64,000 bases of DNA from assembly GCF_003987065.1 (NCBI RefSeq), contig NZ_PIPY01000006.1, forward strand, positions 124,001-188,000, written 5' to 3'. Within the stretch, counting starts at the first letter, position 1, and each line of letters starts with the position of its first letter. A program made the position numbers and the translations under genes. This document shows, one piece after another, positions 33,464 to 44,365 of this stretch. The notes beneath the pieces were generated by a model, which worked only from the letters and a program-made list of their open reading frames with translations, ran no database searches and was not told where the DNA came from. This stretch comes from Pseudidiomarina insulisalsae (GTDB taxonomy: Bacteria; Pseudomonadota; Gammaproteobacteria; Enterobacterales; Alteromonadaceae).

Positions 33464-34871
33464 TGGCAAGCGCCTTTAACACATCACGGGTAAAGTCATG
33501 TTCGTTAAAGCCCGGTTCGCCGGCAAGATCGTAACCACGACGGACAATGACCAGGTTTTCACTGGGAATAATCAGCAGAAACTGCCCCCGGTTGCCGCGT
33601 GCGGCAATGGTATCGTTGGGCAGCTCGGGAAAACGCTCATTATAAAGCCACCACTGCGCGCCGTAAGCCGGTGCATTCTCAGGCGGCTGTGCCGGGGCTG
33701 GGGTGCTGATGTACGTCAGCCAGTCACTGGGGAGCACCTGTTCACCGTACCATTCACCACGGTTAAGATGCAGCACTCCCAGCCGGCCAAGATCGCGGGC
33801 AGTGGTCCACACTTGCGAGGAAAGAATAAAGTCACCTTGCCAGTCGGTTTCCAGATACGTGTGCTGCATGCCAATCTTGTCCAGCAGCGCCTGATACGGA
33901 AACTGCAGGTAGCCGTCGAGGGTCGCGAAGCGCTCGCGCAACGTACGTAAGGCCAGTAACGTGTCATTATTGGCATACTTCCAGCGACTGCCGGGGGCTA
34001 CTTCTAATGCCGTTTCGGTGGCTGTATCGCTGACTAGTCCACCCCCCATGTATACCCGGTCGGTACGGTTGCCCGCCTTATTACTGTCCAGGCCAGAGGC
34101 CATATGTAACAGATGCTCCAGGGTAATCTGGCGGCGCGGATCAAGCGGATGGGACCAGTTGGCGAGTTGGGCCGGCGCCTCAGTCTCAACCAGACGTTGC
34201 CAGACTGCCGCGCCAATAACACTGGCGCCGATACTTTTGGCGACCGACCAGGTACGTTGTGGTGTTACGGCGGTGAACCCTGGTTGATAACGTTCTGCTA
34301 AAATATGCTCAGGGGTGGCGATAAACACCGCGGAGGTGCGCGTACCACTGCCATACTTTTTAGTAAATGCCTGCGCCACCACTTCATTTAATGCTTGCTG
34401 CTGTGAGGAAGTCATTGTCGCGGGTTGCTGATCAGACCAGGGTTGGCCATTATCCGCGCCCGGGGCAATTGCACCGGCAAAAGGGTTGGCAAGATGCACG
34501 CGATCGGCAAGGGTGGCACCTACCGGTAAGTCGACGCAGCCAAGCCTGGGGCGCCAGACACTGATGCGCGCCCGTTGACCGTTATCGTAGCTGACCCGAA
34601 CCCACTGCTCTTCACGATTGATTTCCGGCTCCAGCGCATTAACTCGCTCGGCGATGAGAGGATAAATACCAGTCAGCTCATCGCGGCGAATGGCATCCAT
34701 TTCCTTTTTGCCGTTAAAAACTGCGCTACAGGTAAAGCCAGCTAAATAACCGGCAGCATAAGCATTGAGTGTTGCTTCTGTCTCCTCCGCTGCATAGCCG
34801 GGAGACGTACCGGCAAGTAGGGCGCCAGCCATCAGGCTCAGCGAAAAAGCAGAATTCAGCAAAGGGCGCAT
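33456..34871 (-). CDS. Secreted serine hydrolase of the beta-lactamase fold
   Basis: A 471-residue exported protein. After a signal peptide (cleavage near GYAAE) comes a domain of about 130 residues that I do not recognise, then a class C beta-lactamase-type catalytic domain. The nucleophile motif is Ser209-Val-Ala-Lys212, followed by HLLHMASGLDSN and a Tyr-Ala-Asn motif (KYANND). The usual third motif, KTG or HTG, is replaced by a GNRGQ-like segment, so this is more like 6-aminohexanoate-dimer hydrolase or esterase relatives than a resistance enzyme. AGGTGA lies five bases before ATG 34871; an alternative GTG lies at 34880. It sits between SMP-30 and YqiA-like genes. Confidence 0.82.
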   Translation of the reverse strand: MRPLLNSAFSLSLMAGALLAGTSPGYAAEETEATLNAYAAGYLAGFTCSAVFNGKKEMDAIRRDELTGIYPLIAERVNALEPEINREEQWVRVSYDNGQRARISVWRPRLGCVDLPVGATLADRVHLANPFAGAIAPGADNGQPWSDQQPATMTSSQQQALNEVVAQAFTKKYGSGTRTSAVFIATPEHILAERYQPGFTAVTPQRTWSVAKSIGASVIGAAVWQRLVETEAPAQLANWSHPLDPRRQITLEHLLHMASGLDSNKAGNRTDRVYMGGGLVSDTATETALEVAPGSRWKYANNDTLLALRTLRERFATLDGYLQFPYQALLDKIGMQHTYLETDWQGDFILSSQVWTTARDLGRLGVLHLNRGEWYGEQVLPSDWLTYISTPAPAQPPENAPAYGAQWWLYNERFPELPNDTIAARGNRGQFLLIIPSENLVIVRRGYDLAGEPGFNEHDFTRDVLKALASE

Positions 34872-34880
34872 AACAGTCAC

Positions 34881-35750
34881 CTAATCAGTATCATTGGCAG
34901 ATAAACTGATTTTAAGTACCTCGGTCTGATTGGTCACGTAAAGTACCCGGTTGTCTGTCTCAACCAGTGCCACGTTGGCCGTAAAGTCGGGTAATTCAAT
35001 CAGTTCCAGTAACTTGCCCTGCGCTGAGTAAGCATAAATGCCCTGCGGACCGGCGACATACAGGGTGCCGTCCTGCGCCACTGCCATGCCATCCATTCCT
35101 TGCTCATAGGTGCCTTCAAGTTCGGCGAATAAACGCTTGTTCGCTACCCCTTCAGGGGTTACATCATAAGCGAAGATCTGCCACTGATAAGCATCTGTGA
35201 CATACAGCGTTGTCGCGTCGGGACTTAAAATAATGCCATTAGGCCTTGCCAGCGCGTCATCGAGCACTATCAGTTCGCCAGCGTTGCTGATTTTAAAAAC
35301 ACCGGCAAAGTCGAGTTCCTGTTCCTCTTCACTTACCGCAAAAGGCGGGTCGGTGAAGTAAATTGCGCCGTTGTCAGCCACCACTAAATCATTGGGGCTA
35401 TTGAGCCGTTTGCCCTGGAAATGACTGGCAAGACTGGTTTGCGTACCATCGCTATTTAGACGCGCAATGCGCCGCGCCTGATGTTGCGCCATCAGCAGCC
35501 GATTCTGCGTGTCGAGGGCAAGCCCATTCGCACCACTTGAGGGACGTACAGCAATACTGCTGCCGCGCTCTGGGTGCCAGCGGTAAATGGTTGACGTTGG
35601 AATATCGGAGAACCAAAGCTCGCCGTCATGCCATAACGGACCTTCGGTGAAAGAATGCCCGTCACTAATCACCTCAATGTCGTGTGCGGCAGTTGTGGCG
35701 CTGGCGACGAACATAGCGCAGCTGACCAAGCTAATAAGAACCCATTGCAT
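34881..35750 (-). CDS. Secreted SMP-30/gluconolactonase-family protein
   Basis: A 289-residue six-bladed beta-propeller of the SMP-30 family with a signal peptide (about 22 residues, ending TTAAH). The metal-site residues fit the family: Glu in FTEGPLW, Asn in NSPNDLVV, Asn in RPNGIIL and Asp in GMDGMAV. Members hydrolyse sugar or other lactones; the substrate here is not evident, and export suggests an envelope substrate. GAGGAGG lies about nine bases before the ATG. It is the first gene of a leftward set with the beta-lactamase-fold hydrolase (nine-base gap) and the YqiA-like hydrolase. Confidence 0.87.
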   Translation of the reverse strand: MQWVLISLVSCAMFVASATTAAHDIEVISDGHSFTEGPLWHDGELWFSDIPTSTIYRWHPERGSSIAVRPSSGANGLALDTQNRLLMAQHQARRIARLNSDGTQTSLASHFQGKRLNSPNDLVVADNGAIYFTDPPFAVSEEEQELDFAGVFKISNAGELIVLDDALARPNGIILSPDATTLYVTDAYQWQIFAYDVTPEGVANKRLFAELEGTYEQGMDGMAVAQDGTLYVAGPQGIYAYSAQGKLLELIELPDFTANVALVETDNRVLYVTNQTEVLKISLSANDTD

Positions 35751-35897
35751 TATCTAATACCTCCTCAGTAACTGCCTGACAGCTTAGCTGATTGCGGCAA
35801 AAAAGACATAAGAAGAACCACATTCAGGCATGACATCGACCGCCGCATACGGCACAATACAGCGATAGACTCACCCTAACAAAATGCTAAAGTGCGC

Positions 35898-38800
35898 ATG
35901 ACGGAAATAGCTCAGAATACAGCTCCGCAATTCATCCACCTGCGGGTACACAGTGACTTTTCAATGATTGACGGCCTCGCCAAGGTTGGTCCTATTTGTG
36001 AGTCCACTGCCGCGCAGGGCATGCCAGCGTTAGCATTGACCGACCAGATGAACATGTGTGGCCTGGTACGTTTTTATCGGACAACCCATGGCAAAGGGCT
36101 CAAACCCATTGTCGGTTGCGATCTCTGGGTATTGCCGGCTGGCTGGAGCAGCGACAGCCAGGAGGCGCCGTTTCGTCTGACGGCGCTGGCAATGAATAAT
36201 GAGGGTTATCAGCAGCTGACTCAGTTGATTAGTCGCGGTTACCTCGCCGGCCATCGTGCCGGACGTCCTTGCGTAAATAAAGAGTGGCTGGCCGAGCACA
36301 GCGAAGGTGTATTGTTATTGAGCGGTGGGCGCGAGGGCGATGTCGGCCGCAAGTTGCTGCAAAATCGTAAAGCTGAAGCCGAAGCTGAACTGGCATTTTA
36401 CCAACAGCATTTTGCCGATCGTTTTTATCTGGAATTGTTGCGCACGGGGCGGCCGCAGGAAAATGATTATTTACATGCTGCAGTGGCGCTGGCAGCCGAA
36501 CAACAGATTCCTGTGGTGGCGACGAATGAGGTAGTCTTCCTCAAGCCTGATGATTTCCACGCTCATGAAGTGCGCGTCGCCGTCGCTGATGGTTACACTC
36601 TGGACGATAAGCGCCGGCCAAAGAAATACAGCCGTGAACAATATTTGAAAAGTCCGACCGAGATGGCTGAACTATTTGCGGATATTCCTGAAGCGCTGGC
36701 GAATACTGTCGAAATTGCGAAACGCTGTAATGTGACCATTACGCTGGACAAATATGTACTACCGGAATTTCCCACCGGCGGTATGACGCCTGAAGACTTT
36801 CTGGTGAAGAAGTCAAGAGAAGGTCTGGAAGAGCGGCTACAGCATCTTTTCCCGGATAACGACGAGCGCGAGAAGCAGCGCCAGGCCTACGATGAGCGTC
36901 TGCAGATTGAGCTTGATGTTATTAACCAGATGGGCTTTCCGGGTTACTTCCTGATCGTCATGGAGTTTATTCAGTGGTCCAAAGACAATGGTATTCCGGT
37001 CGGTCCGGGGCGAGGCTCCGGTGCTGGCTCGTTGGTCGCTTACGCGCTGAAAATTACCGATCTCGATCCGCTTGAACTCGATCTGCTATTTGAGCGCTTC
37101 CTTAACCCAGAGCGGGTGTCCATGCCCGATTTTGATATCGACTTTTGCATGGAACGTCGTGACGAAGTGATTGAGCACGTCGCTGAGCTTTATGGTCGCG
37201 AAGCGGTATCGCAGATCATCACCTTTGGCACGATGGCGGCGAAGGCTTCGATTCGCGACGTAGGCCGGGTTTTAGGGCACCCCTATGGCTTTGTCGACAA
37301 AATCACCAAACTGGTACCGGGTGACCCGGGCATGACCCTGGCGAAAGCCTTTGAGATTGAGCCGCGATTGCCCGAAATGTACGGTCAGGACGAAGACGTG
37401 CGTGACCTTATAGATATGGCGCGCATTCTGGAAGGGGTGACACGTAATGCCGGTAAACATGCCGGGGGCGTCGTCATTGCACCGGAAAAGATTACCGATT
37501 TTTCGCCTTTGTACTGTGATGAAGAGGGCAAGCAGCCAGTTACTCAATTCGATAAAAATGACGTTGAGGCGGCGGGTCTTGTTAAGTTCGACTTTCTTGG
37601 TTTGCGTACCCTGACCATTATTCAGTGGGCGCTGGATATGGTTAACGCAAAACGTCAGCGCCGTGGCGAAACGCCGGTCGTGATTGAAAAGATCCCGCTT
37701 AATGATCCACGCTGTTTCACGTTGTTGAAAAAGGCGCAGACCACCGCCGTTTTCCAGCTTGAATCAGGCGGCATGAAACAACTGATCAAAAAGCTCTTAC
37801 CCGATAGCTTTGAAGACATTATCGCCTTGGTGGCTCTGTTCCGTCCGGGTCCGCTACAGTCGGGCATGGTTGATAACTTTATTGATCGTAAGCACGGCCG
37901 CGAACAGATCTCTTACCCGGATAAAGATTATCAGCACGAGCTATTGCAGCCGATTCTGGAACCGACGTATGGCGTTATCCTGTATCAGGAACAGGTCATG
38001 CAGATCGCTCAGGTGTTGGCCGGCTACTCGCTCGGTGGCGCCGATCTATTACGTCGGGCGATGGGTAAAAAGAAGCCGGAAGAAATGGCAAAGCAGCGCG
38101 AGGTTTTCGCTGAAGGCGCGAAGAATAACGGTATCGATCCCGACCTGGCGATGAAAATCTTTGATCTGGTAGAAAAATTTGCCGGTTACGGTTTTAACAA
38201 GTCACACTCCGCTGCCTACGCGTTGGTCTCGTATCAGACCTTATGGATGAAAACCCATTATCCGGCAGAATTTATGGCGGCTGTGATGTCCGCCGATATG
38301 GATAATACCGATAAAATTGTCACACTGGTGGACGAATGTGAGCAGATGGGGCTGAAATTAATGCCACCGGATGTCAATGTCGGCCAGTACAGATTTACTG
38401 TCGATGATAATGGCCATGTGGTGTATGGCATTGGTGCCATCAAAGGGGTGGGCGAAGGCCCGATTGAAGCGATTCTGGCAGCGCGCAACAGTGAGGGGCC
38501 CTTTACTGATCTGTTCGACTTCTGCTGCCGCGTCGACTTGAAAAAACTCAACCGCCGGGTGCTGGAAAAGCTGATTCGCGCTGGCGCCATGGACTCACTG
38601 GGGCCGCATCGCGCGGCACTCATGGCAACCCTTGAAAAGGCGATGCGTCAAGCCGAGCAACATGCGCGCGCTGAAGAAATCGGACAGAGCGACTTGTTCG
38701 GTGTTCTTACCAGCGCCAATGATACCGAAACCATTGAACACGAATTTGAACAAGTACCACAATGGCCAGAGGCGATATGGCTTGACGGCGAACGGGAAAC

Positions 38801-39410
38801 GCTTGGGCTATACTTGACGGGGCACCCGATCAATCGTTACCGGGCGGAACTGCGCAACTATGTGCCCTGTAATCTGAGCGATGTGCGCCCGACCGGCCGT
38901 GATCAAATGACCACAGTTGCCGGCTTAGTGATTGATATGCGGGTTATGATGAACAAGAAGGGCGCGCGCTGGGCGATTGTCACCTTAGATGACAAAACGG
39001 CCCGCTTTGATGTACGCTTTTTTGCACAAGACTATGAAACTTACGAGCATTTGCTGGCAAAAGACCAGATTTTGGTGATTAAAGGAGAGGTCAGCTTTGA
39101 TGAATACTCGGGGGGCAATACAATGACCGCTCGAGAAGTCATGACCATCACCGGAATGCGCGAACAATACGCCAAGGGCGTGCGCCTCACGGTGCGACCA
39201 GAGCACCTGGAAGGCAATGGCATGAAACGTCTGGTGCAGACGCTGACCGCTTATAAAGGTGGCGCGTGTCCGCTGCTGTTTGATTATCAGCGTCCAGATG
39301 TAAAAGCCAGTTATCAGACCGCAACCGAGTGGTTCATAACGCCGGAAGACGATTTACTTTATGAGCTGGAGCAGCAGCTCGGGCCAAAACAGGTGGCATT
39401 AGAATTTTGA
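35898..39410 (+). CDS. dnaE: DNA polymerase III alpha subunit
   Basis: The 1170-residue replicative polymerase, close to E. coli DnaE (1160). The N-terminal PHP domain begins [16 protein letters not shown]. The catalytic palm includes [16 protein letters not shown] and the acidic [12 protein letters not shown] near residue 410. A tandem helix-hairpin-helix region and an OB domain ([23 protein letters not shown]) follow, ending in a domain that binds tau. GTG 35892 opens the frame, but ATG 35898 is the likelier start; the ribosome site is weak. accA follows after 40 bases, the order known from E. coli. Confidence 0.96.
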   Translation: MTEIAQNTAPQFIHLRVHSDFSMIDGLAKVGPICESTAAQGMPALALTDQMNMCGLVRFYRTTHGKGLKPIVGCDLWVLPAGWSSDSQEAPFRLTALAMNNEGYQQLTQLISRGYLAGHRAGRPCVNKEWLAEHSEGVLLLSGGREGDVGRKLLQNRKAEAEAELAFYQQHFADRFYLELLRTGRPQENDYLHAAVALAAEQQIPVVATNEVVFLKPDDFHAHEVRVAVADGYTLDDKRRPKKYSREQYLKSPTEMAELFADIPEALANTVEIAKRCNVTITLDKYVLPEFPTGGMTPEDFLVKKSREGLEERLQHLFPDNDEREKQRQAYDERLQIELDVINQMGFPGYFLIVMEFIQWSKDNGIPVGPGRGSGAGSLVAYALKITDLDPLELDLLFERFLNPERVSMPDFDIDFCMERRDEVIEHVAELYGREAVSQIITFGTMAAKASIRDVGRVLGHPYGFVDKITKLVPGDPGMTLAKAFEIEPRLPEMYGQDEDVRDLIDMARILEGVTRNAGKHAGGVVIAPEKITDFSPLYCDEEGKQPVTQFDKNDVEAAGLVKFDFLGLRTLTIIQWALDMVNAKRQRRGETPVVIEKIPLNDPRCFTLLKKAQTTAVFQLESGGMKQLIKKLLPDSFEDIIALVALFRPGPLQSGMVDNFIDRKHGREQISYPDKDYQHELLQPILEPTYGVILYQEQVMQIAQVLAGYSLGGADLLRRAMGKKKPEEMAKQREVFAEGAKNNGIDPDLAMKIFDLVEKFAGYGFNKSHSAAYALVSYQTLWMKTHYPAEFMAAVMSADMDNTDKIVTLVDECEQMGLKLMPPDVNVGQYRFTVDDNGHVVYGIGAIKGVGEGPIEAILAARNSEGPFTDLFDFCCRVDLKKLNRRVLEKLIRAGAMDSLGPHRAALMATLEKAMRQAEQHARAEEIGQSDLFGVLTSANDTETIEHEFEQVPQWPEAIWLDGERETLGLYLTGHPINRYRAELRNYVPCNLSDVRPTGRDQMTTVAGLVIDMRVMMNKKGARWAIVTLDDKTARFDVRFFAQDYETYEHLLAKDQILVIKGEVSFDEYSGGNTMTAREVMTITGMREQYAKGVRLTVRPEHLEGNGMKRLVQTLTAYKGGACPLLFDYQRPDVKASYQTATEWFITPEDDLLYELEQQLGPKQVALEF

Positions 39411-39450
39411 TCCGCAAGGGCAGGTAAAGCCGTTGTGAACGGGAGTCCAA

Positions 39451-40407
39451 ATGAATTTGCAATTTTTAGAGTTCGAAAAACCGATTGCTGAGCTACAAGC
39501 GCAAATTGATGAGCTTAAAGCGGTCGGCGCGAAAGGCGACTTTGATATTTCCATTGAAGAAGAAGTTGCCAGGTTGCAGGAAAAACGCGAGCAACTGATT
39601 GAGAAGATCTTCGGCGATCTCGGCGCCTGGCAAGTTGCGCAAATGGCGCGTCATCCACTACGCCCTTATACACTTGATTATATTGAGCATATTTTTACCG
39701 ACTTTGATGAGCTGGCCGGCGATCGGGCCTTCGCCGATGACCGGGCCATCGTCGGTGGTACTGCACGTCTTGACGATCAGCCGGTGATGATTATCGGTCA
39801 TCAGAAAGGGCGTGAGACCAAAGAAAAAATTCGCCGTAACTTCGGCATGCCTAAACCAGAGGGTTATCGCAAAGCTCTGCGGCTCATGGAAATGGCCGAG
39901 CGCTTTAAGATGCCGATTATTACCTTTATTGATACCCCGGGCGCTTACCCGGGCATTGGCGCGGAAGAACGTGGTCAGTCAGAGGCCATTGCCCGCAACC
40001 TGAAAGTGATGGCGCGTCTGAATGTGCCGATTGTCTGTACCGTCATTGGTGAGGGTGGTTCTGGTGGTGCATTGGCCATCGGGGTCGGCGATCGGGTCAA
40101 CATGCTGCAATACTCAACCTATTCGGTTATTTCGCCGGAGGGTTGTGCATCTATTTTATGGAAAAGCGCCGAAAAAGCTTCGATTGCCGCTGAGGCAATG
40201 GGCGTGACTGCTGACCGCAGCCTGGAACTGGGTCTTATTGACAGCATTATTGAAGAGCCGCTAGGCGGCGCGCATCGCGATCACAGCTCCATGGCACAAC
40301 GTCTGAAGCAGCAACTGCTGAAAGATCTCAGCGCCCTGAAAGGTCTGGATCGGACGGCATTGCTCGAGCAGCGATATCAGAAACTCATGTCCTTTGGCTA
40401 TTGCTAA
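39451..40407 (+). CDS. accA: Acetyl-CoA carboxylase carboxyltransferase alpha subunit
   Basis: 318 residues, one fewer than E. coli AccA. With AccD it transfers the carboxyl group from carboxybiotin to acetyl-CoA, committing it to fatty acid synthesis. Family motifs are [46 protein letters not shown] and the oxyanion-forming [20 protein letters not shown] precedes the ATG. It follows dnaE and precedes tilS by 21 bases, and probably shares their transcript. Confidence 0.96.
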   Translation: MNLQFLEFEKPIAELQAQIDELKAVGAKGDFDISIEEEVARLQEKREQLIEKIFGDLGAWQVAQMARHPLRPYTLDYIEHIFTDFDELAGDRAFADDRAIVGGTARLDDQPVMIIGHQKGRETKEKIRRNFGMPKPEGYRKALRLMEMAERFKMPIITFIDTPGAYPGIGAEERGQSEAIARNLKVMARLNVPIVCTVIGEGGSGGALAIGVGDRVNMLQYSTYSVISPEGCASILWKSAEKASIAAEAMGVTADRSLELGLIDSIIEEPLGGAHRDHSSMAQRLKQQLLKDLSALKGLDRTALLEQRYQKLMSFGYC

Positions 40408-40428
40408 AGCCGACAGTTTGCAAACCTT

Positions 40429-41430
40429 GTGAGCGCCGATTACCGCGATTTATATGACGATTTTGCCGCAGCTCTGGCCGCGCTGGAGCTACGGCCGCAA
40501 CAACAACTTGTTGCGTGTCTGGGGGGCGGCGCGGACTCACAGACTATCCTCGATTTACTTGATCGCTGGCGGACCGACTACCCGGATTACCAGTATTTAG
40601 CGATTCATCTTGATCATCAGTTTCATCCTGATTCGGCTGCCTGGGCTGCTAGCTTACAGGAGGATTGTGCGCGCCGGCAGTTTCCGATGCACTGCGAGGT
40701 GCTAGCGGTGGCACAAGGCCCGCGCATCAGCAAAGAAGCGGCCGGGCGCAGTGCGCGCTATCAGCGCTTAAGTGAACTGGCCGAGCCGGACGCAATTATG
40801 TTGTTAGGCCAGCATCGAAATGATCAGATTGAAACCTTCCTGTTACAGTTAAAACGTGGCTCAGGGCCCAAAGGCCTGGCAGCGATGGCACAAACTATTG
40901 GTAGCGATGCGCCCCAGCGCCCGGGCCGGCAAACCTGGCTACGGCCGTTACTGAACGTCAGCAAGGCCAGCATCTATGCCTATGCCAGAGAGCATCAGTT
41001 ACATTGGATTGAAGACGATACCAACTTTGATACCAGCATCGATCGTAATTATTTACGTCACGAAGTGGTGCCGAAGCTGGAACAGCGCTGGCCGCATTTT
41101 GGCGCCGCGGTGCTACGCAGCGCACAGCTTTGTGCAGAGCAGCAACAGGTACTGGACGAATTACTCGGCAAACAGTTAAGACAGGCGATGAATGCGACGG
41201 GAGAATTAGCCGTCGGCGCACTACAACCCCACTCGCAAAGTACGCAACGGGCGTTGCTAAGGGCGTGGTTGCAGCATCAGGGCGCGAGCATGCCGTCCTA
41301 CGCACAGCTCGAGCAGCTCCGCAAACAAATGCTACTGACGGGTAATGACCGGCAGCCACAAGTGGCATGGGGCGACTACAAAGTCGTGCGTACGCGTCAG
41401 CGTACGTTGCAATTATTGCAGCGGTTTTAG
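40429..41430 (+). CDS. tilS: tRNA(Ile)-lysidine synthase, short form with altered PP-loop
   Basis: A 333-residue TilS. It modifies C34 of the minor tRNA-Ile2 to lysidine so that it reads AUA. Supporting segments are HLDHQFHPDS, SKEAAGRSARYQ, LGQHRNDQIETFLLQLKRGSGPKGL, WIEDDTNFD and RNYLRHEVVPKLEQRWP. Two oddities: the ATP-binding PP-loop, normally SGGxDS, reads Gly32-Gly-Gly-Ala-Asp-Ser37, with the first Ser changed to Gly; and the protein is about 100 residues shorter than E. coli TilS (432), ending soon after the middle domain. The rest of the active site looks intact, so it is probably functional. The start is GTG. The EamA transporter follows after nine bases. Confidence 0.9.
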   Translation: MSADYRDLYDDFAAALAALELRPQQQLVACLGGGADSQTILDLLDRWRTDYPDYQYLAIHLDHQFHPDSAAWAASLQEDCARRQFPMHCEVLAVAQGPRISKEAAGRSARYQRLSELAEPDAIMLLGQHRNDQIETFLLQLKRGSGPKGLAAMAQTIGSDAPQRPGRQTWLRPLLNVSKASIYAYAREHQLHWIEDDTNFDTSIDRNYLRHEVVPKLEQRWPHFGAAVLRSAQLCAEQQQVLDELLGKQLRQAMNATGELAVGALQPHSQSTQRALLRAWLQHQGASMPSYAQLEQLRKQMLLTGNDRQPQVAWGDYKVVRTRQRTLQLLQRF

Positions 41431-41439
41431 GGAGCTGAT

Positions 41440-42339
41440 ATGGCAGCACCGGGTTCTCCAGCGGGTTTGAATCAACGTCGCGCGGTTGCCTTTGGCCTGG
41501 CTGCGGTGGCCTTGTGGTCCACCGTTGCTACGGCGTTCAAACTAGCACTGATGTTGCTGACGCCGTTGCATTTACTGTTTTTAGCAGCATTGACCAGTAC
41601 CTTGGTTTTTCTACTGCTATTACTCTGGCAAGGCCGGCTGCGGGAGATCCTGCAATTGGGGCGCCAGCGCTGGCTGTTTTATCTTGCCATGGGTGCGCTG
41701 AATCCATTTATTTATTACTGGGTACTATTCGCTGCCTATGATCAGTTGCCCGCGCAGCAGGCGCAGGCTATCAATTACACCTGGGCGATTACTATGTCGC
41801 TGCTGGCGGTGCCTGTCCTAAAGCAGCGGCTGGGCGTGAAAGAACTGCTGGCCATGTTGGTGGCTTACGGTGGAGTGGTACTAATTGCGACCGGCGGGCA
41901 ATGGGACTTTACGCAAACGAACTGGACAGGCATTGGCCTTGCTTTGCTAAGCACCTTGCTTTGGGCGACCTACTGGCTGGTGAATACGCGCAATACCGAT
42001 GCACCGATACCCGCCATGTTCTGGTGTTTCGCATTTGGCAGTGTTTGTTTGGCCGTCGCCGTTGCTGTTGATACGCGGCCGCTCCCCTGGCATGAGTGGA
42101 AAGCCCTGGCAGCAGCCATGTATGTTGGCCTGTTCGAGATGGGCATTACCTTTTTGCTTTGGCTGACTGCCATGCGCACAGCCGAAAAAACCTCACAATT
42201 ATCTATGCTTATATTTTTAAGCCCGTTTATGAGCCTGGTGCTGATTTACTTTATTCTCGGTGAAGTGATTCAGTTAACGACCTTAATTGGGCTAAGCTTG
42301 ATTTGTTGTGGACTTTATTTACAAAGGAAATCGACATGA
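41440..42339 (+). CDS. EamA/DMT-family transporter
   Basis: A 299-residue inner-membrane protein with about ten hydrophobic segments arranged as two EamA repeats (ALWSTVATAFKLAL near the start of the first; GLALLSTLLWATYWLVN in the second). Drug/metabolite transporters of this type usually export amino acids or small metabolites; the substrate cannot be read from sequence. AGGGAG precedes ATG 41440. Its last four bases form an ATGA overlap with the CPA2 antiporter gene, so the two are translationally coupled. Confidence 0.88.
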   Translation: MAAPGSPAGLNQRRAVAFGLAAVALWSTVATAFKLALMLLTPLHLLFLAALTSTLVFLLLLLWQGRLREILQLGRQRWLFYLAMGALNPFIYYWVLFAAYDQLPAQQAQAINYTWAITMSLLAVPVLKQRLGVKELLAMLVAYGGVVLIATGGQWDFTQTNWTGIGLALLSTLLWATYWLVNTRNTDAPIPAMFWCFAFGSVCLAVAVAVDTRPLPWHEWKALAAAMYVGLFEMGITFLLWLTAMRTAEKTSQLSMLIFLSPFMSLVLIYFILGEVIQLTTLIGLSLICCGLYLQRKST

Positions 42340-44303
42340 ATGGAACTTTCGCCGACGTACTGTTACTTCTCGCTATTGCCGTTGTGCTGGTATGGGGCTT
42401 TCGGCGGGTTAAGTTGCCGGCGATTTTAGCCTACCTTGTCGCTGGCATCATTGCCGGACCTGATGTAACGGCGTGGATTAAAGATCCGAATGAGTATCAC
42501 TTTGTCGCTGAATTAGGTGTGGTGTTGTTGCTGTTCTCGCTGGGGCTGGAGTTTTCATTACCGAAAATGATCGCCATGCGGCGCCTGGTATTTGGCCTTG
42601 GTGCCGGCGAAGTGGTGATTTGTACCTTACTGTTTGCCGGACTTGCGTATGTGTTGATGGGCGATTGGACCGCCGCCATGGTTATTGGTGGTACCTTAGC
42701 ACTTAGCTCCACAGCGGTGGTGATTAAACAGTTAGGTGAGTCATCGCAGTTAACGACCCGCAAAGGGCAGGCGACGGTATCGGTATTATTGTTCCAGGAT
42801 ATCGCAGTCGTCCCTATGCTTATCATTATCCCGTTACTGGCGGCCAGTTCGGCTGAAGTGAGTATTTGGGAGAGCCTTGGCATCGCGTTGCTGAAAGGCG
42901 CAGGTGTGGTAGTAGTGCTGATGGCAATCGGTAAATGGGTCTTGCCGCATATTTTTCGTGAAATTGCGCGTTTACGCACCGATGAGTTGTTCGTACTTGC
43001 CACCTTGTTAGTGGCACTGGTCGCCGGCGGCTTGACTCATTTGTTTGGTCTGTCGATGGCATTAGGCGCGTTTCTGGCAGGGATGATGCTTGGCGAGAGT
43101 AAGTACAAGCATCAGTTAGAAGCTGACATCCGCCCGTTTCGCGATATTTTAATGGGCTTATTTTTTATTACTGTCGGCATGCAGCTCGATTTAGATGTGT
43201 TCTGGCAAAACCTGCACTGGATTTTGCTCGGCGTGTTACTTATCGGCGCAATTAAAATGCTGGTCGTACGACTGCTCGCCGGGGCGATGGGAGAGCGCGA
43301 AGAAGACAGTTGGGGCGCAGGGCTAATGCTGTTTCAAATGGGTGAGTTTGGTTTCGTGCTGGTTGCGCTGGCGCTGACTTATAACTTATTGAGCCAGGAC
43401 GTTGCTTCCATGCTGGTCGGTGTCGGCGTATTAGGGATGGCAGTTACGCCCATGGCGATTCAGCGTTGCCGGCAGTTGGTAGCACCGCTGGTGCGTGGTA
43501 AGTCACGCGCACAGGAAGCTGACATTAAACAACCCGATGTGTCGGAGCCAAAGCAGGTACTGGTGCTGGGCTTTGGCCGGGTGGGCCAGACCATCAGCCG
43601 TTTTCTTACTAATGAGGGTATCGACCATCTGGCTATCGACCATGATACCAAGCGGGTGCAAGAGGCCGTTGCTGGTGGCGCGAAAGTGTACTTCGGTGAC
43701 GCTGCAAGGCGCGACATCTTAAGGGCAGTGCATGCTGACAAGGTTGAACTGATTATTATCAGCTTCGCCGAGGATCATAAAGCTTTAGAGGTGCTTAAAG
43801 CCATTCGTGAAATTAACGATCATGCTGAAATTATTGTCCGCTCACGGGACGATGTGCGCCTGCAGGAAATGATGGAATCCGGCGCCACACAGGTGGTACC
43901 AGATACTCTGGAGGCCAGTTTGATGTTGGTTTCGCAGGTGTTAAGCCGGTCGGGTGTGCCGATACGCCGTATTTTGTCCCGGCTTGATCAGGCGCGTCGC
44001 TCACATTACGGTGAAATGCATGGCTTTTATCCGGGCGAGACGACGGATATGGATCCGGAAAAGATCGATCGCTTGCAGTTTTTGCATGCGGTGCAATTGA
44101 CCGATAATGCCTATGCCTGCGGTAAGGAATTGAAAGAGCTGGCGCTTGACGATATCGCTGTACAGGTGAAATCGGTACGCCGTGGCGATGAGGAGTTCAG
44201 TGAGGTTCACGGCGACTTTACGCTTTGTAAAGGTGACGTCGTATTGCTTGCTGGTGGGCCCCGTGCTATCGAGGCCAGCGAAAGTTACTTACTTAACGGT
44301 TAG
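42336..44303 (+). CDS. CPA2-family cation:proton antiporter with RCK domains (KefB/YbaL-like)
   Basis: A 655-residue monovalent cation:proton antiporter-2. The first 390 or so residues form a 12- to 13-helix transporter domain (GVVLLLFSLGLEFSL, ALSSTAVVIKQL, FQDIAVVPML, GAFLAGMMLGES). A Rossmann-type TrkA-N/RCK domain (VLVLGFGRVGQTISRFL near residue 405, then FGDAARRDILRAV) and a TrkA-C domain follow. The fold suggests K+ efflux gated by nucleotide or glutathione-type ligands, but the typical KefB/KefC ligand cannot be confirmed. The frame extends to 42303; AAAGGA before ATG 42336 sets the start. It overlaps the EamA gene by four bases. Confidence 0.9.
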   Translation: MNGTFADVLLLLAIAVVLVWGFRRVKLPAILAYLVAGIIAGPDVTAWIKDPNEYHFVAELGVVLLLFSLGLEFSLPKMIAMRRLVFGLGAGEVVICTLLFAGLAYVLMGDWTAAMVIGGTLALSSTAVVIKQLGESSQLTTRKGQATVSVLLFQDIAVVPMLIIIPLLAASSAEVSIWESLGIALLKGAGVVVVLMAIGKWVLPHIFREIARLRTDELFVLATLLVALVAGGLTHLFGLSMALGAFLAGMMLGESKYKHQLEADIRPFRDILMGLFFITVGMQLDLDVFWQNLHWILLGVLLIGAIKMLVVRLLAGAMGEREEDSWGAGLMLFQMGEFGFVLVALALTYNLLSQDVASMLVGVGVLGMAVTPMAIQRCRQLVAPLVRGKSRAQEADIKQPDVSEPKQVLVLGFGRVGQTISRFLTNEGIDHLAIDHDTKRVQEAVAGGAKVYFGDAARRDILRAVHADKVELIIISFAEDHKALEVLKAIREINDHAEIIVRSRDDVRLQEMMESGATQVVPDTLEASLMLVSQVLSRSGVPIRRILSRLDQARRSHYGEMHGFYPGETTDMDPEKIDRLQFLHAVQLTDNAYACGKELKELALDDIAVQVKSVRRGDEEFSEVHGDFTLCKGDVVLLAGGPRAIEASESYLLNG

Positions 44304-44365
44304 TGAACGGTTAATGTTTCATTTGTTACAACTGGCAACATAATCTGCCTTAATAATCCCTCTAT

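Noticed and set aside
33456-34871. Beta-lactam resistance gene
   Set aside because: The SxxK and YAN motifs are present but KTG is not, the extra N-terminal domain is unlike AmpC, and the neighbours are metabolic hydrolases.
40958-41449. Minus-strand frame of 163 codons across the end of tilS
   Set aside because: It lies opposite well-conserved TilS sequence and has no promoter, ribosome site or recognisable domain.
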